Shown here: in pieces, positions 35,881 through 47,884 of the stretch
Layout of the letters: each line of letters begins with the position of its first letter
Position numbering within the stretch: position 1 is the first letter of the stretch
From: Tridacna crocea
Taxonomy: Eukaryota; Mollusca; Bivalvia; Cardiida; Cardiidae
DNA: 64,000 nucleotides
Assembly (NCBI GenBank): GCA_943736015.1
Contig: OX031062.1
Location: 53,060,962 to 53,124,961, forward strand
Direction of reading: 5' to 3'
The notes under the pieces: generated by a model
Told to the model about the DNA's origin: nothing
The model's input: only the letters and a program-made list of their open reading frames with translations
The model's database searches: none
Program-made: the position numbers and the translations under genes

Positions 35881-36033
35881 ATCGTACATGGTGTTTGAAA
35901 ATGCCAAAACAAGGTCTTCTGCAACCCTGTTTTCTTAAATCTGCACCCATTGTCGGTGAAATCAGGCATATGTGGATGGTACGGACATGGCAGTTTGCCA
36001 AGGACTGCATAAAAGCTTTCAAAGAGTGACTTA

Positions 36034-36106
36034 AAATCCACTTGTCGTCTGCAAGTGATTTCGATCTGGACAATGCTTAAATTTTGTCGTCTTATAAAGG
36101 GTTAAG
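36034..36106 (+). mobile_element. family A right-end fragment
   Basis: CTTGTCGTCTGCAAGTG..TATAAAGGGTTAA. Confidence 0.6.
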
Positions 36107-36443
36107 GAAAGTGCAGATTTGTGTAAGGTTCGCCGTGAAATAACTGAAATTGTGATGAAAAAGAAGTCAAGTCAAGAACTGCTGTATCAGATGTTTGTGG
36201 GGTTCTGACCATTGCAACTTTTAAATAAAAAATTGGGCGGAGCACTGATAAAAACAACACTAGAAAGGCATGGTTAGGTGCACTGGTCGCAGCAAAATAA
36301 ATAAATAAATAGATAAATAAAATGGTTACAGATAGCAGAACAATGATAGACACTGCAGTTAATTAAACTGTCTAGGATGCATTGATTGTTGCTTTGGTCA
36401 CCACAAACCAAATGAAATAATGTTGAAAAGGTAGAAAAAAGGT

Positions 36444-36475
<32 letters not shown>

Positions 36476-36980
36476 CCAAAAACAGAACATTGAAAAACAA
36501 ATAAGTTTTGTCCAGGTAATGGGATATAACAACAAAACATTGGTCATTTCGACCCCTGCTTTCAAATTCGACATTGCCGATTACTTTTGCACATTATTTG
36601 AATCAAAACGTAAATTTTAAACACACGATTTAAAAAAAAAAAGAATTATTGAGATAAGAAAAAGTAAATATTTAGAGTAGTTTTACGTTAGAATCTTGTC
36701 TATAAATAACTCTCGGGAAAAAAATCGGGTGTCGAAAATATTTTTCACTGGGGGTTGAAACCACCAAAAAGTGTCGAAATGAGCGGATGTTGTCATGCTT
36801 TTAATCATATCTTTACATGTCACCAATACCTGTCTGTGTCTATGTATCAAAGAAAATCACAGTTATTGGCAACTTTGTCGATCCTAATAATACTTTAGTT
36901 GTACACACATATGAATAGTTTGAAAGAAGAGAAAAAAAAAAGAAAAAAAAGTGCTCACGAATTATCAAAAGTAGTTGTTG
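36107..36980. other. intergenic, no gene seen
   Basis: It contains AAATA-rich sequence at 36295 and an (AATC)n microsatellite at 36444-36475. Confidence 0.45.
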
Positions 36981-37295
36981 AATGTTACCAAAACCTCTAG
37001 TTCATTTAGCAGACGAACTAAATCTTCTCAAATATAGGATAAAAGTAACTAATCTTTATCCTACCATAAATAGCGACACAAGAATTAATGTACTAATTTT
37101 TATCAACATGATCTGCAAAACTTCTATGAAACATAAAGTTTACAGTGATTTAAAAAAAAAAAACAATTCTATTACTTTAGATATTTCTTTAATAGTAGTA
37201 TGGAATATCGTGGGCCGCATTCAACCTATTTCAGGGCCGAATCTTCTCAACTTTAGAACCAAATCTTGGGTCCGAATCTTCTGAAATGAATGACA
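36981..37295 (+). repeat. direct repeat copy 2 (GGGCCGAATC type)
   Basis: It holds the empty site for the 549-bp element and three GGGCCGAATC/GGTCCGAATC words, then runs into the minisatellite. Confidence 0.7.
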
Positions 37296-37422
37296 GACAA
37301 CTCGCCCCAAAGACAACTCGCCCCACCAAAAACTCGCCCCAAGACAACTCGCCCCAAATTTAGAAGACAACTCGCCCCAAATTAAGGGACAACTCGCCCC
37401 ACATCGAAGACAAGTCGCCTCA
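37296..37422 (+). repeat. minisatellite GACAACTCGCCCC, left array
   Basis: Seven units of 13-14 bases with variable short spacers. Confidence 0.93.
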
Positions 37423-37827
37423 AGTTTATAAAAACTTGGACTAGCTCACAGATTTCGAAGAATTGAGCCCAATTTAAACAAAATGATTGATTGATTGATT
37501 AATTGACAGGCGGACGGATTAACACATTAATTGATTGATAGATTGAATGATTGATTGATTGATTGATTGTGCCTCAAAAACTGAAACTTAATTTGGAAAG
37601 GTTGGAAAACCTATTGGGAAAAGGAGAACAGCGTGATCTTCTTCAATGCTGTTATTAAATTTCAACGTCTTAGAAATTCTATACACCGGTCCGAAATTTG
37701 TGTAAATTTATCAAAACCATTATTAGTTCCTTCTAACTGATGTACGATTTAAGAAAAAAAAGTCTCTACAACTTATTACTGATAGTAAGGCACTCCCTTT
37801 TTATCCTCTCCCTGTCTCCCTCTGTCC

Positions 37828-37861
<34 letters not shown>

Positions 37862-38400
37862 TCATGAACTCGAACAATGTTTGGCTTTTTTTTTTTTGCC
37901 CCGTTAATTTTTTTTACCATTTACATTTACATCTTGATTTTTGTAAAAGGAATAGAGTGAATGAACGTATTATAATTGCATTGTCAATATTTCCAAGAAT
38001 ATTCTCAGAAACCTCTCTTTCAGTGTTCTTAAAAATTGGGATTGTATGGTAAAGGGTTAAATCACCGGTTTCGGCCTGTATCATGTTGCATTTTTGGTCG
38101 GCGATTTCCCAATTTTAACAGAACAGAACATATCTTTTTTAACAATAATACTTTTCATGTTTACATGTTTATGCTTTTCCTTCTTTAATCGGTCAGTTAA
38201 GAAGTGATAAATTGACGCGTATTACGGTCTGCAATGTGTCTGCCGAAGGGTGTTACGTCACGCTTGGTATGAAAACATGATAATGAATTTGACACCTGAT
38301 TTAACGACAATAATCTTCATTAAAGGATTAACGTAAGAAGCGTGGGTGCATCGAAGTAATTTCTTAATTGTGTCACACTTTGGTAGAAGCAACCTTTTGG
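37423..38400. other. sequence between the inverted minisatellites
   Basis: TTGA repeats (37487-37570), part of a family A hairpin (37575-37640), a (CT)n run (37831-37858) and a family A right end (37995-38060). No gene seen. Confidence 0.5.
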
Positions 38401-38559
38401 AATTATGTAATTAACCCTTTACTAAATAACAAAACTTTAGATTTGACCAAATTGAAGCACTTGCAGACGACACATTCCACGTTATTAAAAAAAATGAAAT
38501 TTTGCCGTTTCAATTTTTTTTTTTTATTATTGAAAACTGGTCCTTATTGGACTATGTAG

Positions 38560-38645
38560 ATCAAAGATCAGACTGCGCTTTCTATGCAGTCTGATTTTGT
38601 TATACATTGTCTGTAAACGGTCAGTGGGTCGGGCTTAGTGCTCAG
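38560..38645. mobile_element. family B MITE fragment
   Basis: GATCAGACTGCGC / GCAGTCTGAT hairpin with GGTCAGTGGGTCGGGC after it. A family A fragment lies before it (38411-38530). Confidence 0.6.
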
Positions 38646-38874
38646 CGTTAGTTTGGTAAACTCACACATTACCACACATTACCCCGATCCAAATAAAGCA
38701 GACTTTTTTTCCGGGTCTTATGTGCATGTAGAAAAGAATGCTTGATTAATATGATGTTGCTCGATTGTACCAGGAATGATATGTTGTTCAATTATGACAT
38801 TGCTTGAAAAACATCATTCATAAATATTGACTCATAGCCTCTTGAATTGAATTGAATTGAGAGAGGAATGATTC

Positions 38875-38998
38875 ATGTCACAATGACTATCACCAATCCT
38901 CGGAAAGAAATTGACCGAGCCAAGGATCGAACCAGAAACCCGTTGTCCTCAGGTCCTTTACACTACCGGCTGAGCTACCGGTGCACTGCACAGTACTG
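38875..38998 (-). mobile_element. tRNA-derived SINE, family 2
   Basis: The minus strand has GGTAGCTCAGCCGGTAG (A box), TGGTTCGATCC (B box), then CGAGGATTGGTGATAGTC. Confidence 0.8.
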
Positions 38999-39089
38999 TA
39001 CTTGGATAGCAATGTGCCACGAAAAAAGGAACCAGGGAAAAACTTAAGTGAACGGCTTCGGGCTTGATGCCCCGACTGTGACTAGATTG

Positions 39090-39316
39090 TTGAACTCTTT
39101 ACCAAGCAAACCCTGTTTCTACGACCCCGAGGAAGAAACCTCCTGAAAGCACTATAGGAAAAGGAGAAAATGCTGGATATCAGCATTTTCTCCTATTCGT
39201 ACAATGTTTTCAACTCTTCCAAAGTCAAGTTTCCGCTTAAATTGAGTCACGTTTGTCATCTGCAAATGCTTTCAATTTGGACCAGACTAAGATTTTGTCG
39301 TTTGGTAAATAGTTAA
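39090..39316 (+). mobile_element. family A MITE
   Basis: Right TTAA 39313-39316; loop GGATATC. An isolated full-length copy in a region otherwise poor in the family. Confidence 0.82.
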
Positions 39317-39496
39317 ATAATTTGTACATTTATCAATTCAAATTCGTAAAAAAAAAAGTTTTTTACGTCTGTGTATATATAAACAGTTTATTACAAATAT
39401 ATATATTTGTTAAAAAAATAATAGTCATAATTAAGTTTTACACCCTTATCCTTTATTTTAAATGTACATACCGGAAATAGTAAGAGAAATCTATGT

Positions 39497-39638
39497 GGGG
39501 CGAGTTGTCTTGGATGCTGGGCGAGTTGTCCCCTAATTTTAGGGCGACTTGTCTTTTGAAGGTGGGGCGAGTTGTCCTGGGGCGAGATTTTTGTGGGGCG
39601 AGTTCTCTTGGGGCGAGTTGTCTTTGGGGCGAGTTGTC
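39497..39638 (-). repeat. minisatellite GACAACTCGCCCC, right array, inverted
   Basis: Same unit as 37296-37422 in reverse, about eight units. Unit order and spacers partly mirror the left array. Confidence 0.93.
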
Positions 39639-39969
39639 CTGCACTCTCTGACATCCGACTTTAACCACGCCTTCTTTCTCGCGTATTCACCAATATAATA
39701 TGTTTTTTACCAATCATCTGCAAAAACTGGACATTATCTAAGATTTATTAATTAAAAAAAGTTATAAATTATTAAAAGTTATATGGGCAAAGTAGAAAAG
39801 CATAATCGAATGGGAGATAAACAGTTTAAATTTATATGGACACTGCTCTTTTGGTTGGACATAGTCGATCACTAATAGTTTGCAAAAAGTGGGTACGTTA
39901 ATGGAATGAGAAGAATTCGATGTAAATAAAGGCAAATTAAGTGTGATAGTGCGACTGTAGTGCAGCAAA

Positions 39970-40018
39970 ATGCCAACATGGAGGCCGGGCTGTCTTCGTG
40001 GATCAGTCTATGAGCCAG
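39970..40018 (+). CDS. candidate first coding exon of a small unidentified gene
   Basis: The ATG at 39970 (context gcaaaATGC) opens 16 codons ending in VYEP plus one base, then donor GTAATG. Its phase fits the segment at 44679, giving VYEPEVIQYRP across the join. I do not recognise the product. Codon use looks ordinary and no MITE lies in it. The large palindrome would sit in the following intron. Confidence 0.33.
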
Positions 40019-40125
40019 GTAATGAAAATCAATCTTTTGAGAAATTTTTGTGTCGAAAAATGTTTCGCGCTATTCGATGTTGTGGGTGGGGTATGTTTTT
40101 TTTTTGTTTGTAAAAAACAAATTGT

Positions 40126-40142
40126 GGGGGGGGGGGGGGGGG
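40126..40142. repeat. G tract
   Basis: 17 consecutive G. Confidence 0.95.
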
Positions 40143-40333
40143 TGTTGAGGGAAGTGGAATGAAGACATGACTTAAGCTGAACTTTTGCTCTTTCATCAGA
40201 GGATTGTGTTATGTATCTAAAATGAAAGAAGATGAATATTATCAACCAATCAGAATTATTTTTTTAGAATTCAGCAGAACATATCAACATAGAAAATCAT
40301 ATGTGGAATAATGAGTTCTTTACTCACCTTTAG

Positions 40334-41860
40334 CACACTGATCAACGTGAGCCGCGGACACCATGTGTTCTCGGTACACCAGATCAAATTTTTCCATGGA
40401 AGAACCGAAGGTGGTGTAAGTATTTTCATTTTTATGGACCTGATTCACCTAGATAGAAATGTTGATTTACAGCAATGTCAAGACGAATGATTGATCTGTT
40501 TACACACATACTAGGGAATAATAATACCATCATATAAGCGAGCTGTGGCTTTATGAGCAACTGGGGTCTTATTGTTTTGAAGTTTGTTGCCGATTTTCGG
40601 ACAAAATCCCCTAACCATTGTTCATTTTACAGTTTGTATGATAAGATAAATGTATTCCCTAAAGGAACACAAAATTTCACTTAGAAATGTCCATCCAAAG
40701 CGAAGATATACGTTTTTGAATGGACCTAGGTCGAGGAAAATATGCTAACAAGACACCATTTTCATTTTCAGAGTATGTACATGGACACCAGATCAGAAAC
40801 AGATTGTGGTAACTGGACACCAACCTTTAAATCATCAATATTTCTGCCTGAAACTGGATGCATGGGCTGTATACGAAGATTATTTTTGTAAACATTATGT
40901 CACTACGGTCCATTACCTGATAAAGAGCATGTTCAACGCAATTTCATTACTTGTAGCACTTGCTTTTTTTTTTTTAAACATTTGCAATGTTACGGCAATT
41001 TACGAAGTAGACCTACGATGCTTGATCACAATTGACCGGTCATTGCCTCCAATGTTGGTGCAAGACATGTTCTTTTTTTACAGCGTTTCAGTTTTATGAA
41101 TGGCGTATTACGAACCCATTACCACGCAATCACGAGCTTTAATGTCCCTGGGAAAGATGGCTTCGAAAAACATTATCTATAAAGAAAAACCCCTATTAAC
41201 TAATACAGAGTGTACATTATTTACCACATTTGGCCCGATTCTTAGTTTAAATAATTTTCAAATCCGCTTGGCCAACTGCCAGCGGGCTATTAGAATGGCG
41301 TTCTGCCCTTCGTACATTTGCATGCGTGCGTTTGTCCGTCTGCGCGTTTATTTCTAAAATTTTTATTTAATTGACTTCTCCTCAGAAACCACCAAGTGGA
41401 AATCAACAAAATTCAACATGGATGATTCCATAAATTTCTTCGAGATGCTTCGATCCTTTAAAAAAGATGGCTTATGTGGAAGGAGCTTATTTTCCGTGTA
41501 CGGCGCGTTGTGAAAATTGTAAAATTTGTCCTCTCAAAAGAACTCTATCACGAGATTGGCATTGGGTAGCTTTCTATCACATTCCTTCAATAAATTTTGA
41601 TCTGCTGAAAAACATGGCTTTTGTTGGTGGGGCTTATTTTCTCTATGTGTCATAAAGCGGAAGTACTTGCAGCTCTTTAAATAAATTCATTGATAATGCA
41701 TGTAAGTAGATCTACATGTATTTCATAACGCAGATGATCACTGATAATGTTTCATTGTATCCAATATGCTTGGTGATCATGATATATGAGATATTAATTT
41801 TTATTGTTACAAACTTACATAGTTCTTCGGGAAATGCAGCATTAGTGTTCAGAAATAGTT
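40334..41860 (+). repeat. large palindrome, left arm
   Basis: Begins CACACTGATCAACGTGAGCC and pairs with 42319-43508. It carries about 332 extra bases (41436-41767) that the other arm lacks. A family A fragment lies at 41111-41200. Confidence 0.92.
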
Positions 41861-42318
41861 ACTGTTCAACCTATATTAATCAATTACCAAAGAGACGGTC
41901 AAAAGAGCTTGCCAAAGGTAGGTGCTTGTTTGATACTGATGAATGTCTGTGCATTGCTATCTGTACATGTATGCTTGTTTATTTAGGTTGCTTGCTTAAT
42001 ACAGGTGGCCAACATGCCAGGTTTTACCGTATTTCGTATTGCTGAAATTTATTGGAGAGGTCATCAGACCCTCCAACAGTGGTGAGTTCAAATTGCAGAC
42101 TGCCACAGAATTTGCTGTCTATCTCTTCGAGCGTAATTGTTCTGATACACAGTCTGTTTCGTCATGGTTTTGTAAATAAAGCGAAATAAAAAAAACCGAA
42201 ACAGGAAATAGGGGTGGTTTATTTTTTATAAATGACGAATTTTAGAAAAGATTTAATTTAGTAATTTGCCATGGCTGCAATTAACCTCTCTAATAATTTC
42301 CTAACACACTACGTACAA
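41861..42318. other. palindrome spacer, no gene seen
   Basis: 458 unpaired bases between the arms; AT-rich, no recognisable element. Confidence 0.7.
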
Positions 42319-43508
42319 AACTATTTCTGAGCACTAATGCTGCATTTCCAAGAACTATGTAAGTTTGTAACAATAAAGATTAATATCTCATTATATCATG
42401 ATCACCCAGCATTTATGGAATCATCCACGTTGAATTTTGTTGATTTCCACTTGGTGGTTTCTGAGGAGAAGTCATCTAAATAAAAATTTTAGAAATAAAC
42501 GCGTAGACGAACAAACGCACGCATGCAAATGTACGAAGGGCAGAACGCCATTCTAATAGCCCGCTGGCAGTTGGCCAAGCGGATTTGAAAATTATTTAAA
42601 CTAAGAATCGGGCCAAATGTGGTAAAAATTGTACACTCTGTATAAGTTAATAGGGGTTTTTTCTTTATAGATAATGTTTTTCGAAGCCATCTTTCCCAGG
42701 GACATTAAAGCTCGTGATTGTGTGGTAATGGGTTAATACGCCATTCATAAAACTGAAACGCTGTAAAAAAAAAGAACATGTCTTGCACCAACATTGGAGG
42801 CAATGACCGGTCAATAGTGATCAAGCATCGTAGGTCTACTTCGTAAATTGCCGTAACATTGCAATTATTTCAAAAAAGCAAGTGCTACAAGTAATGAAAT
42901 TGCGTTGAACATGCTCTTTATCAGGTAATGGACCGTAGTGACATAATGTTTACAAAAATAGTCTTCGTATACAGCCCATGCATCCAGTTTCAGGCAGAAA
43001 TATTGATGATTTAAAGGTTGGTGTCCAGTTACCACAATCTGTTTCTGATCTGGTGTCCATGTACATACTCTGAAAATGAAAATGGTGTCTTGTTAGCATA
43101 TTTTCCTCGACCCAGGTTCATTCAGAAACGTATATCTTCGCTCTGGATGGACATTTCTAAGTGAAATGTTGTGTTCCTTTAGGGAATACATTGATCTTAT
43201 CATACAAACTTGTAAAATGAACAATGGTTAGGGGATTTTGTCCGAAAATCGGCAACAAACTTCAAAACAATAAGACCCCAGTTGCTCATTAAGCCACAGC
43301 TCGCTTATATGATGGTATTATTATTCCCTAGTATGTGTGTAAACAGATCAATCATTCGTCTTGACATTGCTGTAAATCAACATTTCTATCTAGGTGAATC
43401 AGGTCCATAAAAATGAAAATACTTACACCACCTTCGGTTCTTCCATGGAAAAATTTGATCTGGTGTACCGAGAACACATGGTGTCCGCGGCTCACGTTGA
43501 TCAGTGTG
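42319..43508 (-). repeat. large palindrome, right arm
   Basis: Inverse of the left arm with scattered substitutions (for example GGACCTAGGTCGAGG against GAACCTGGGTCGAGG). It contains the mirrored family A fragment at 42661-42737. Confidence 0.92.
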
Positions 43509-44000
43509 TTTAGTAGCCCATGTTAAATTTTGTAAAGACAGGCACATACACATTTATATTTTAAGCGGAGTGTAAAGGGTGCTGATTTTTCATTTTCGTC
43601 CCATGGAAGCAATGATGATTTTTATGTTTTGTCCTAAATCAATTCTGCAGCTTAAAAAACTATATTTATGGCGTTAATGTGAACTGTGATTGATTTTATA
43701 GATCTATTCATATTCTTTTTTTAATTATGTAAAAAAACAATGCAAAAAAAAAGGAGAAAGTGCTTGGCTTAAATTATGAAAGTGATCTCTGAAAAGATTA
43801 GAACATTGCGGGAAAAGGCTGACTGCATTTAGTCTTTTCCAACAATATTTTCAACCCTTTCATAGACTTATTCTGTCATTTGGGCCACATTTAATAATAT
43901 GTATTCTTCAAATGCTTTGCAGACAGCAAAACCAGAATTTTCTGCCATTCTCACAATATTTGTCAAAGCCTTCTCTTCAGGGATGTTATAACTTTTAATG
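43509..44000. other. no gene seen
   Basis: AT-rich, with worn family A words from 43795. Confidence 0.45.
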
Positions 44001-44100
44001 GCAAAGGGTACAAGGGAATTAAAGGAGGAGGGAGACAGTTGTGTATTGGTACATGCAGTATCTTTGGCTCTTCTATCAAAGAGCCCAGGTTTTAATCCAA

Positions 44101-44311
44101 TGTGTGGTGTCCGTGGTCATGAGGTAGAGCGTGGGCCTCATAACCAAAAGGTCCTGAATTCTATTCCGGTGAGTGGGTGTCAACTTTGGGATTTTTCATT
44201 GGACCACAGATTTGGTGCGAGTACTGGCAGAGTTTCCAGAAAGCAGAATCAAGAGAGATGGTATAAGTTGTCAGAACTTGTTTCTCAATTGATGTAAAAT
44301 AAATATGTTTA
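44101..44311 (+). mobile_element. tRNA-derived SINE, family 1
   Basis: TGTGTGGTGTCCGTGGTCAT, GAGGTAGAGCGTGGG (A box), tail TTGATGTAAAATAAATATG. Second copy of 19590-19799. Confidence 0.82.
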
Positions 44312-44377
44312 AATTAAACAAATCCCATGAAGAGCTGGATCAATCTTAGGCCTGCTCACATATGGTGTAAGCACTGA

Positions 44378-44570
44378 TAAAATTTAGACTGGTCCAAAAT
44401 GAGAGCCTTTGCAGATGACAAATGTGGCTAAGAATTAAAATTTGTTTTAGCAAAGGGGTAAAACATTGTGGGAAAAGGAGAAAACCAGCATTTTCTCTAT
44501 TTCCTCAATGTTTTCAAAAGGCTTCTTTCACAGGGGCGTTAAAAGTTGGGATTGTGTTGTAAAGGGTTCT
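44378..44570 (-). mobile_element. family A MITE, shortened hairpin
   Basis: AAAAGGAGAAAACCAGCATTTTC; both TTAA lost. Confidence 0.72.
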
Positions 44571-44678
44571 AGGGAGCAAATGTTGAGAGTAAGTTATTTA
44601 TTTAGTGAGAACTTCATCAAAAATCGATGTAAGATAAAAAGGTTGAAACATAACTTTTTTTTCCTTTTGTATTTTTAG

Positions 44679-44732
44679 AGGTTATTCAGTACCGTCCAGC
44701 CACAGTTGGATATCCCAGTCCATCAGATGGAG
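44679..44732 (+). CDS. candidate second exon of the small unidentified gene
   Basis: 54 bp between a pyrimidine-rich acceptor (ttttgtatttttag) and donor GTAACA. With the phase left by 39970-40018 it reads EVIQYRPATVGYPSPSDG and leaves one base over. It lies in a gap between repeats. Function unknown. Confidence 0.35.
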
Positions 44733-44864
44733 GTAACAATTTTTTTTACTTTTTTCATTGAATCCCTGACTAAGCCAAACACTTTTTTAACCCTTCTACA
44801 ACTTTGTTATGTGGGAAAGACTCATCTCTTCTACCTTGTGACAAAATTTTAAGCTTTACCAAGT

Positions 44865-45088
44865 TTAACCCAATTACCTTAAAATCCCTACTCTTCATGA
44901 CCCTGAGAAAGAAGTTTTTAGAAAACATTGTGGGAAAGGAGAAAATGCTGGTAACCAGCATTTTCTCCTTTTCCCACAATGTTTTCCACTCTTCACAAAA
45001 CAAATTTCAAATTTTCAGTTTTATTTTGTTGTCTGCAATTGCTTTCAATTTGGACAAGCCTAAAATACTGTCTTTTGGTAATGAGTGA
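44865..45088 (+). mobile_element. family A MITE
   Basis: Left TTAA 44865-44868, right end GGTAATGAGTGAA; intact hairpin. Confidence 0.82.
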
Positions 45089-45189
45089 AAGCTTTTGCAG
45101 AAACAACATTCAGCCCACCTCAAAAGAGGAGATCTTTCATTGAAACGATGGAAAATCAAAAGGTTACCCATTATCTCCTGCCAGATAGC

Positions 45190-45512
45190 CGTCTATAAAT
45201 ACTCATCTATCTAATTTGGGCATCCTGGGTACAGAACCGAACCACCTTCCTATGCGACAACTGTTACTTTGATTTCAAACTAAAATAAACGTTTACTCAA
45301 GAAAACGCTACCTCGTGCAATTCACTCAGCTATGACCAGGAGTTTAGAGAAATCTGGAGCTAAAGTAGGTCTCATTTCTCCTCAAACATATTGATAAAAG
45401 CTATTTTCTGCGTTACTACTTTATAGAGCCTAATACTGCATTTTCCCGATATCGGGGATAGTGATGCGTCATATGAGACAGGTCGAATCTTCGAAGAATA
45501 TCACATGCGCGG
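45190..45512 (+). repeat. interspersed repeat, copy 2
   Basis: Counterpart of 35580-35880, with an extra CATTTCTCCTCAAACATATTG stretch. Confidence 0.75.
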
Positions 45513-45520
45513 ACACAAAA

Positions 45521-45612
45521 GGTTACCAGCATTTTTTTCTTTTTCCACAATGTTTTCAAAAGCCTATTTCTTCAAGGTTGTTAAAACATGGGACTTTGTG
45601 GTAAAGAGTTAA
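45521..45612 (-). mobile_element. family A half copy
   Basis: Hairpin right arm to GGTAAAGAGTTAA. Confidence 0.65.
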
Positions 45613-45913
45613 GGACAATTTGTACATCATTAAATTTTATACTTTTATTTGATGACTGTAATTTCCATAAGTTTAGTCAATTCTAAACTTTTGGCTTGAA
45701 GACATTTTAACTCGGTACCTTCAGAATAAACTTTCAGATGATTAGAAAATAAACATGCATAATGGTTTTAAATGGGTAAACAGTCTATTAACAACCCTGG
45801 GAAAGAAGCCTTTTAAAAACATTGAGGAAAAAGAATAAAATGCTGGTAACCAATATCTCCTTTTTCCACAATTTTTCACTCTATCAAAGAAAGATTTCGC
45901 CATTTAGTCACAT

Positions 45914-46138
45914 TTAACCCTTTACCAAACAACAAAATTCTAGACTGGTCCAAATGGAACATGCAGACAACAAAAGAAAGATAACTCGGAAATTGTAATT
46001 TGTTTCGAGTAGGGTAGAAAACACTGTGGGAAAAGGAGAAAATGCTGGTTACCAGCATTTTCTCCTTTTCCCACAATGTTTTCAAAAGGCTTCTATCTCT
46101 GGGTCGTAAAAACCAAGGATATTTTGGGAAAGGGTTAA
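45914..46138 (-). mobile_element. family A MITE
   Basis: TTAA both sides; perfect hairpin. A fragment in the other orientation lies at 45790-45900. Confidence 0.9.
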
Positions 46139-46219
46139 ATTATTGCCTGCTTATGCTTTCAGTTTGTCGTCTGGTAAATGTTAATTACACCCTATAAAGG
46201 TTAAAATTTAACCACAAAT

Positions 46220-46308
46220 TTAACTCTTTACCACACAATGCCAACTTTTAACGACCCTTAGAATTAAAACCTTTGAAACATTGTGGGAAAAGGAGAAAAT
46301 GCTGGCAA
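46220..46308 (+). mobile_element. family A left half
   Basis: TTAACTCTTTACCACACAATGCC to GCTGGCAA, then breaks into a GGGAATCCCTCTCAAGGGATTCCC palindrome. Confidence 0.75.
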
Positions 46309-46900
46309 ACATAATTAGGCCAGGGAATCCCTCTCAAGGGATTCCCTTGCCTATAGGGATCGTAAGCTGCCTATTCAGACAAAAATGTTGGACGGTGTGT
46401 CCACTCTATATCGCTGAGTCCGCCAAAACAACTAGTTTCCCAAGTATATACAGAGATTGCTTATCACACGGTGTGAATGCTTTCCTTTCCTCAAAGCTTT
46501 CATCTGCAAGGGTATTACAATCCTTTAATAACTGATGAGTGTGTGTTTTTTATCCCGTTTTTGTCATTAACACTGACCTGATAAAGGCGTAACCTAATGA
46601 ACTTGGCTTTATCCGGCAGCTTTGTATTCTTACGCGCTATATACGGTTAATATCTATAACGCTCTCTCTTGCACTCCGGATCATTCACATTCAGGTATGG
46701 TGAGATTAACGAACGACGACTCTGCTCGGAGTTTGTCTATAACGTTGTATTGACATGTGAACATATGTGTCACAAAACACGTCTCCGCTAAAATGCGATT
46801 GTAAATAAAGCAACCTACATATAGAATATTGGCCCGTGTTATGTTTATCACTTTTTCTTATGTATATCGACTAAATCTAGGGTACTTCAGCGGAATGCTG
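46309..46900. other. no gene seen
   Basis: Unassigned. GAGATTAACGAACGACGACTC matches GAGAGTAACGAACGACAAGTC near 35548, so it belongs to an old repeat. Confidence 0.4.
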
Positions 46901-46904
46901 GAGA

Positions 46905-47035
46905 AATCGGCCCCTGGAGAAATCGGCCCCAAACTGCTTGGCCCGTGTTATGTTTATCACTCCGGAGAAATCGTCCCCTGGAGACGATTTCTTTGGTGAA
47001 GTTGTCCCCAAATAAAATTTTAGAAAAATCGACCC
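46905..47035 (+). repeat. irregular GGAGAAATCGGCCCC minisatellite
   Basis: Units at about 46912, 46926 and 46970 and a variant at 47027, with inverted GACGATTTC pieces between. Confidence 0.75.
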
Positions 47036-47059
47036 CAACATCAAATTTCATTCATATCG

Positions 47060-47287
47060 TTAACCCATTACCACACAATCCCTACTTTTGACGCCCCTGA
47101 GAAAGAAGCCTTTTGAAAACACTGTAGGAAAAGGAGAAAATGCTGGTAACCAGCATTTTCTCCTTTTCCCACAGTGTTTTCTACCCTCCCCAGAACAAAT
47201 TTCAATTTTTCAGTCACCTTTATTTTGTCGTCTGCAAATGCTTTCATTTTGAACCAGTCTAAAATTTATTGTGTGTTAAAGAGTTAA
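47060..47287 (+). mobile_element. family A MITE
   Basis: TTAA both sides; carries GTAGGAAAAGG like the tandem array units. Confidence 0.9.
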
Positions 47288-47884
47288 TCAAGTTGTCTGT
47301 AAAAATATTTTTGAAATTTCGTTGTCTTTAGTATGTACATTATGTGTATTATTTACCTTTATCCAAGAGTTATTTGGTAGTTTTGTCATTGTTTATACTG
47401 CCTATTTCACACTGATAGGATCTATTTCACACCTTTTACACCTGTCACAAATAGATTGCACCTGTGTGATTCTTAAAAATGTCTTTGATTGACTTTGATT
47501 TGAAACCAAATAAATGCTTATAATTTTTTTCTGTAGTCTTTCGCTTATCATTTAATGTATTTCTTTTTTCATCTCTCTCTCTACTAGTGTCATATGACAT
47601 TCCTGTGACCAATACCATTTAGCAGGGGCATCAGTGTCTCTGATATACATATTTCTAGTGTTCACTAGGGCTTGTGTGCATCCAAATATTTCCGGTCCTT
47701 AACTTCTACAATTGTGGATGGATTTCAAAATAATTTGGCACAGTTGACCTCCATCACGGTTAGATGTGCCATTTGAAACATCTTTTCAAGTAGGTTCAAG
47801 ATTAAGGTCACATTGAAGGCCAATTTTTCGCCCGAACCATAACTCCTACATTTTTGGATAGATTCCGATATACAGAACAGAACA

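Noticed and set aside
37296-37422. CRISPR-like array
   Set aside because: Units are 13-14 bases with 0-14 base spacers and an inverted partner; the window is animal DNA. It is a minisatellite.
38875-38998. Functional tRNA gene on the minus strand
   Set aside because: Good A and B boxes but followed by the SINE body seen in three other copies.
40334-40448. Real exon encoding MEKFDLVYREHMVSAAHVDQ on the minus strand
   Set aside because: It has a good donor (GTGAGT) and acceptor, but the opposite strand is equally open with a good donor (GTAAGT), the copy in the other arm lacks the donor, and no phase-compatible neighbour was found.
40003-43508. Palindrome as an assembly artefact
   Set aside because: The arms differ by scattered substitutions and a 332-bp indel, which a mirrored read would not give. 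Long reads are still the decisive test.
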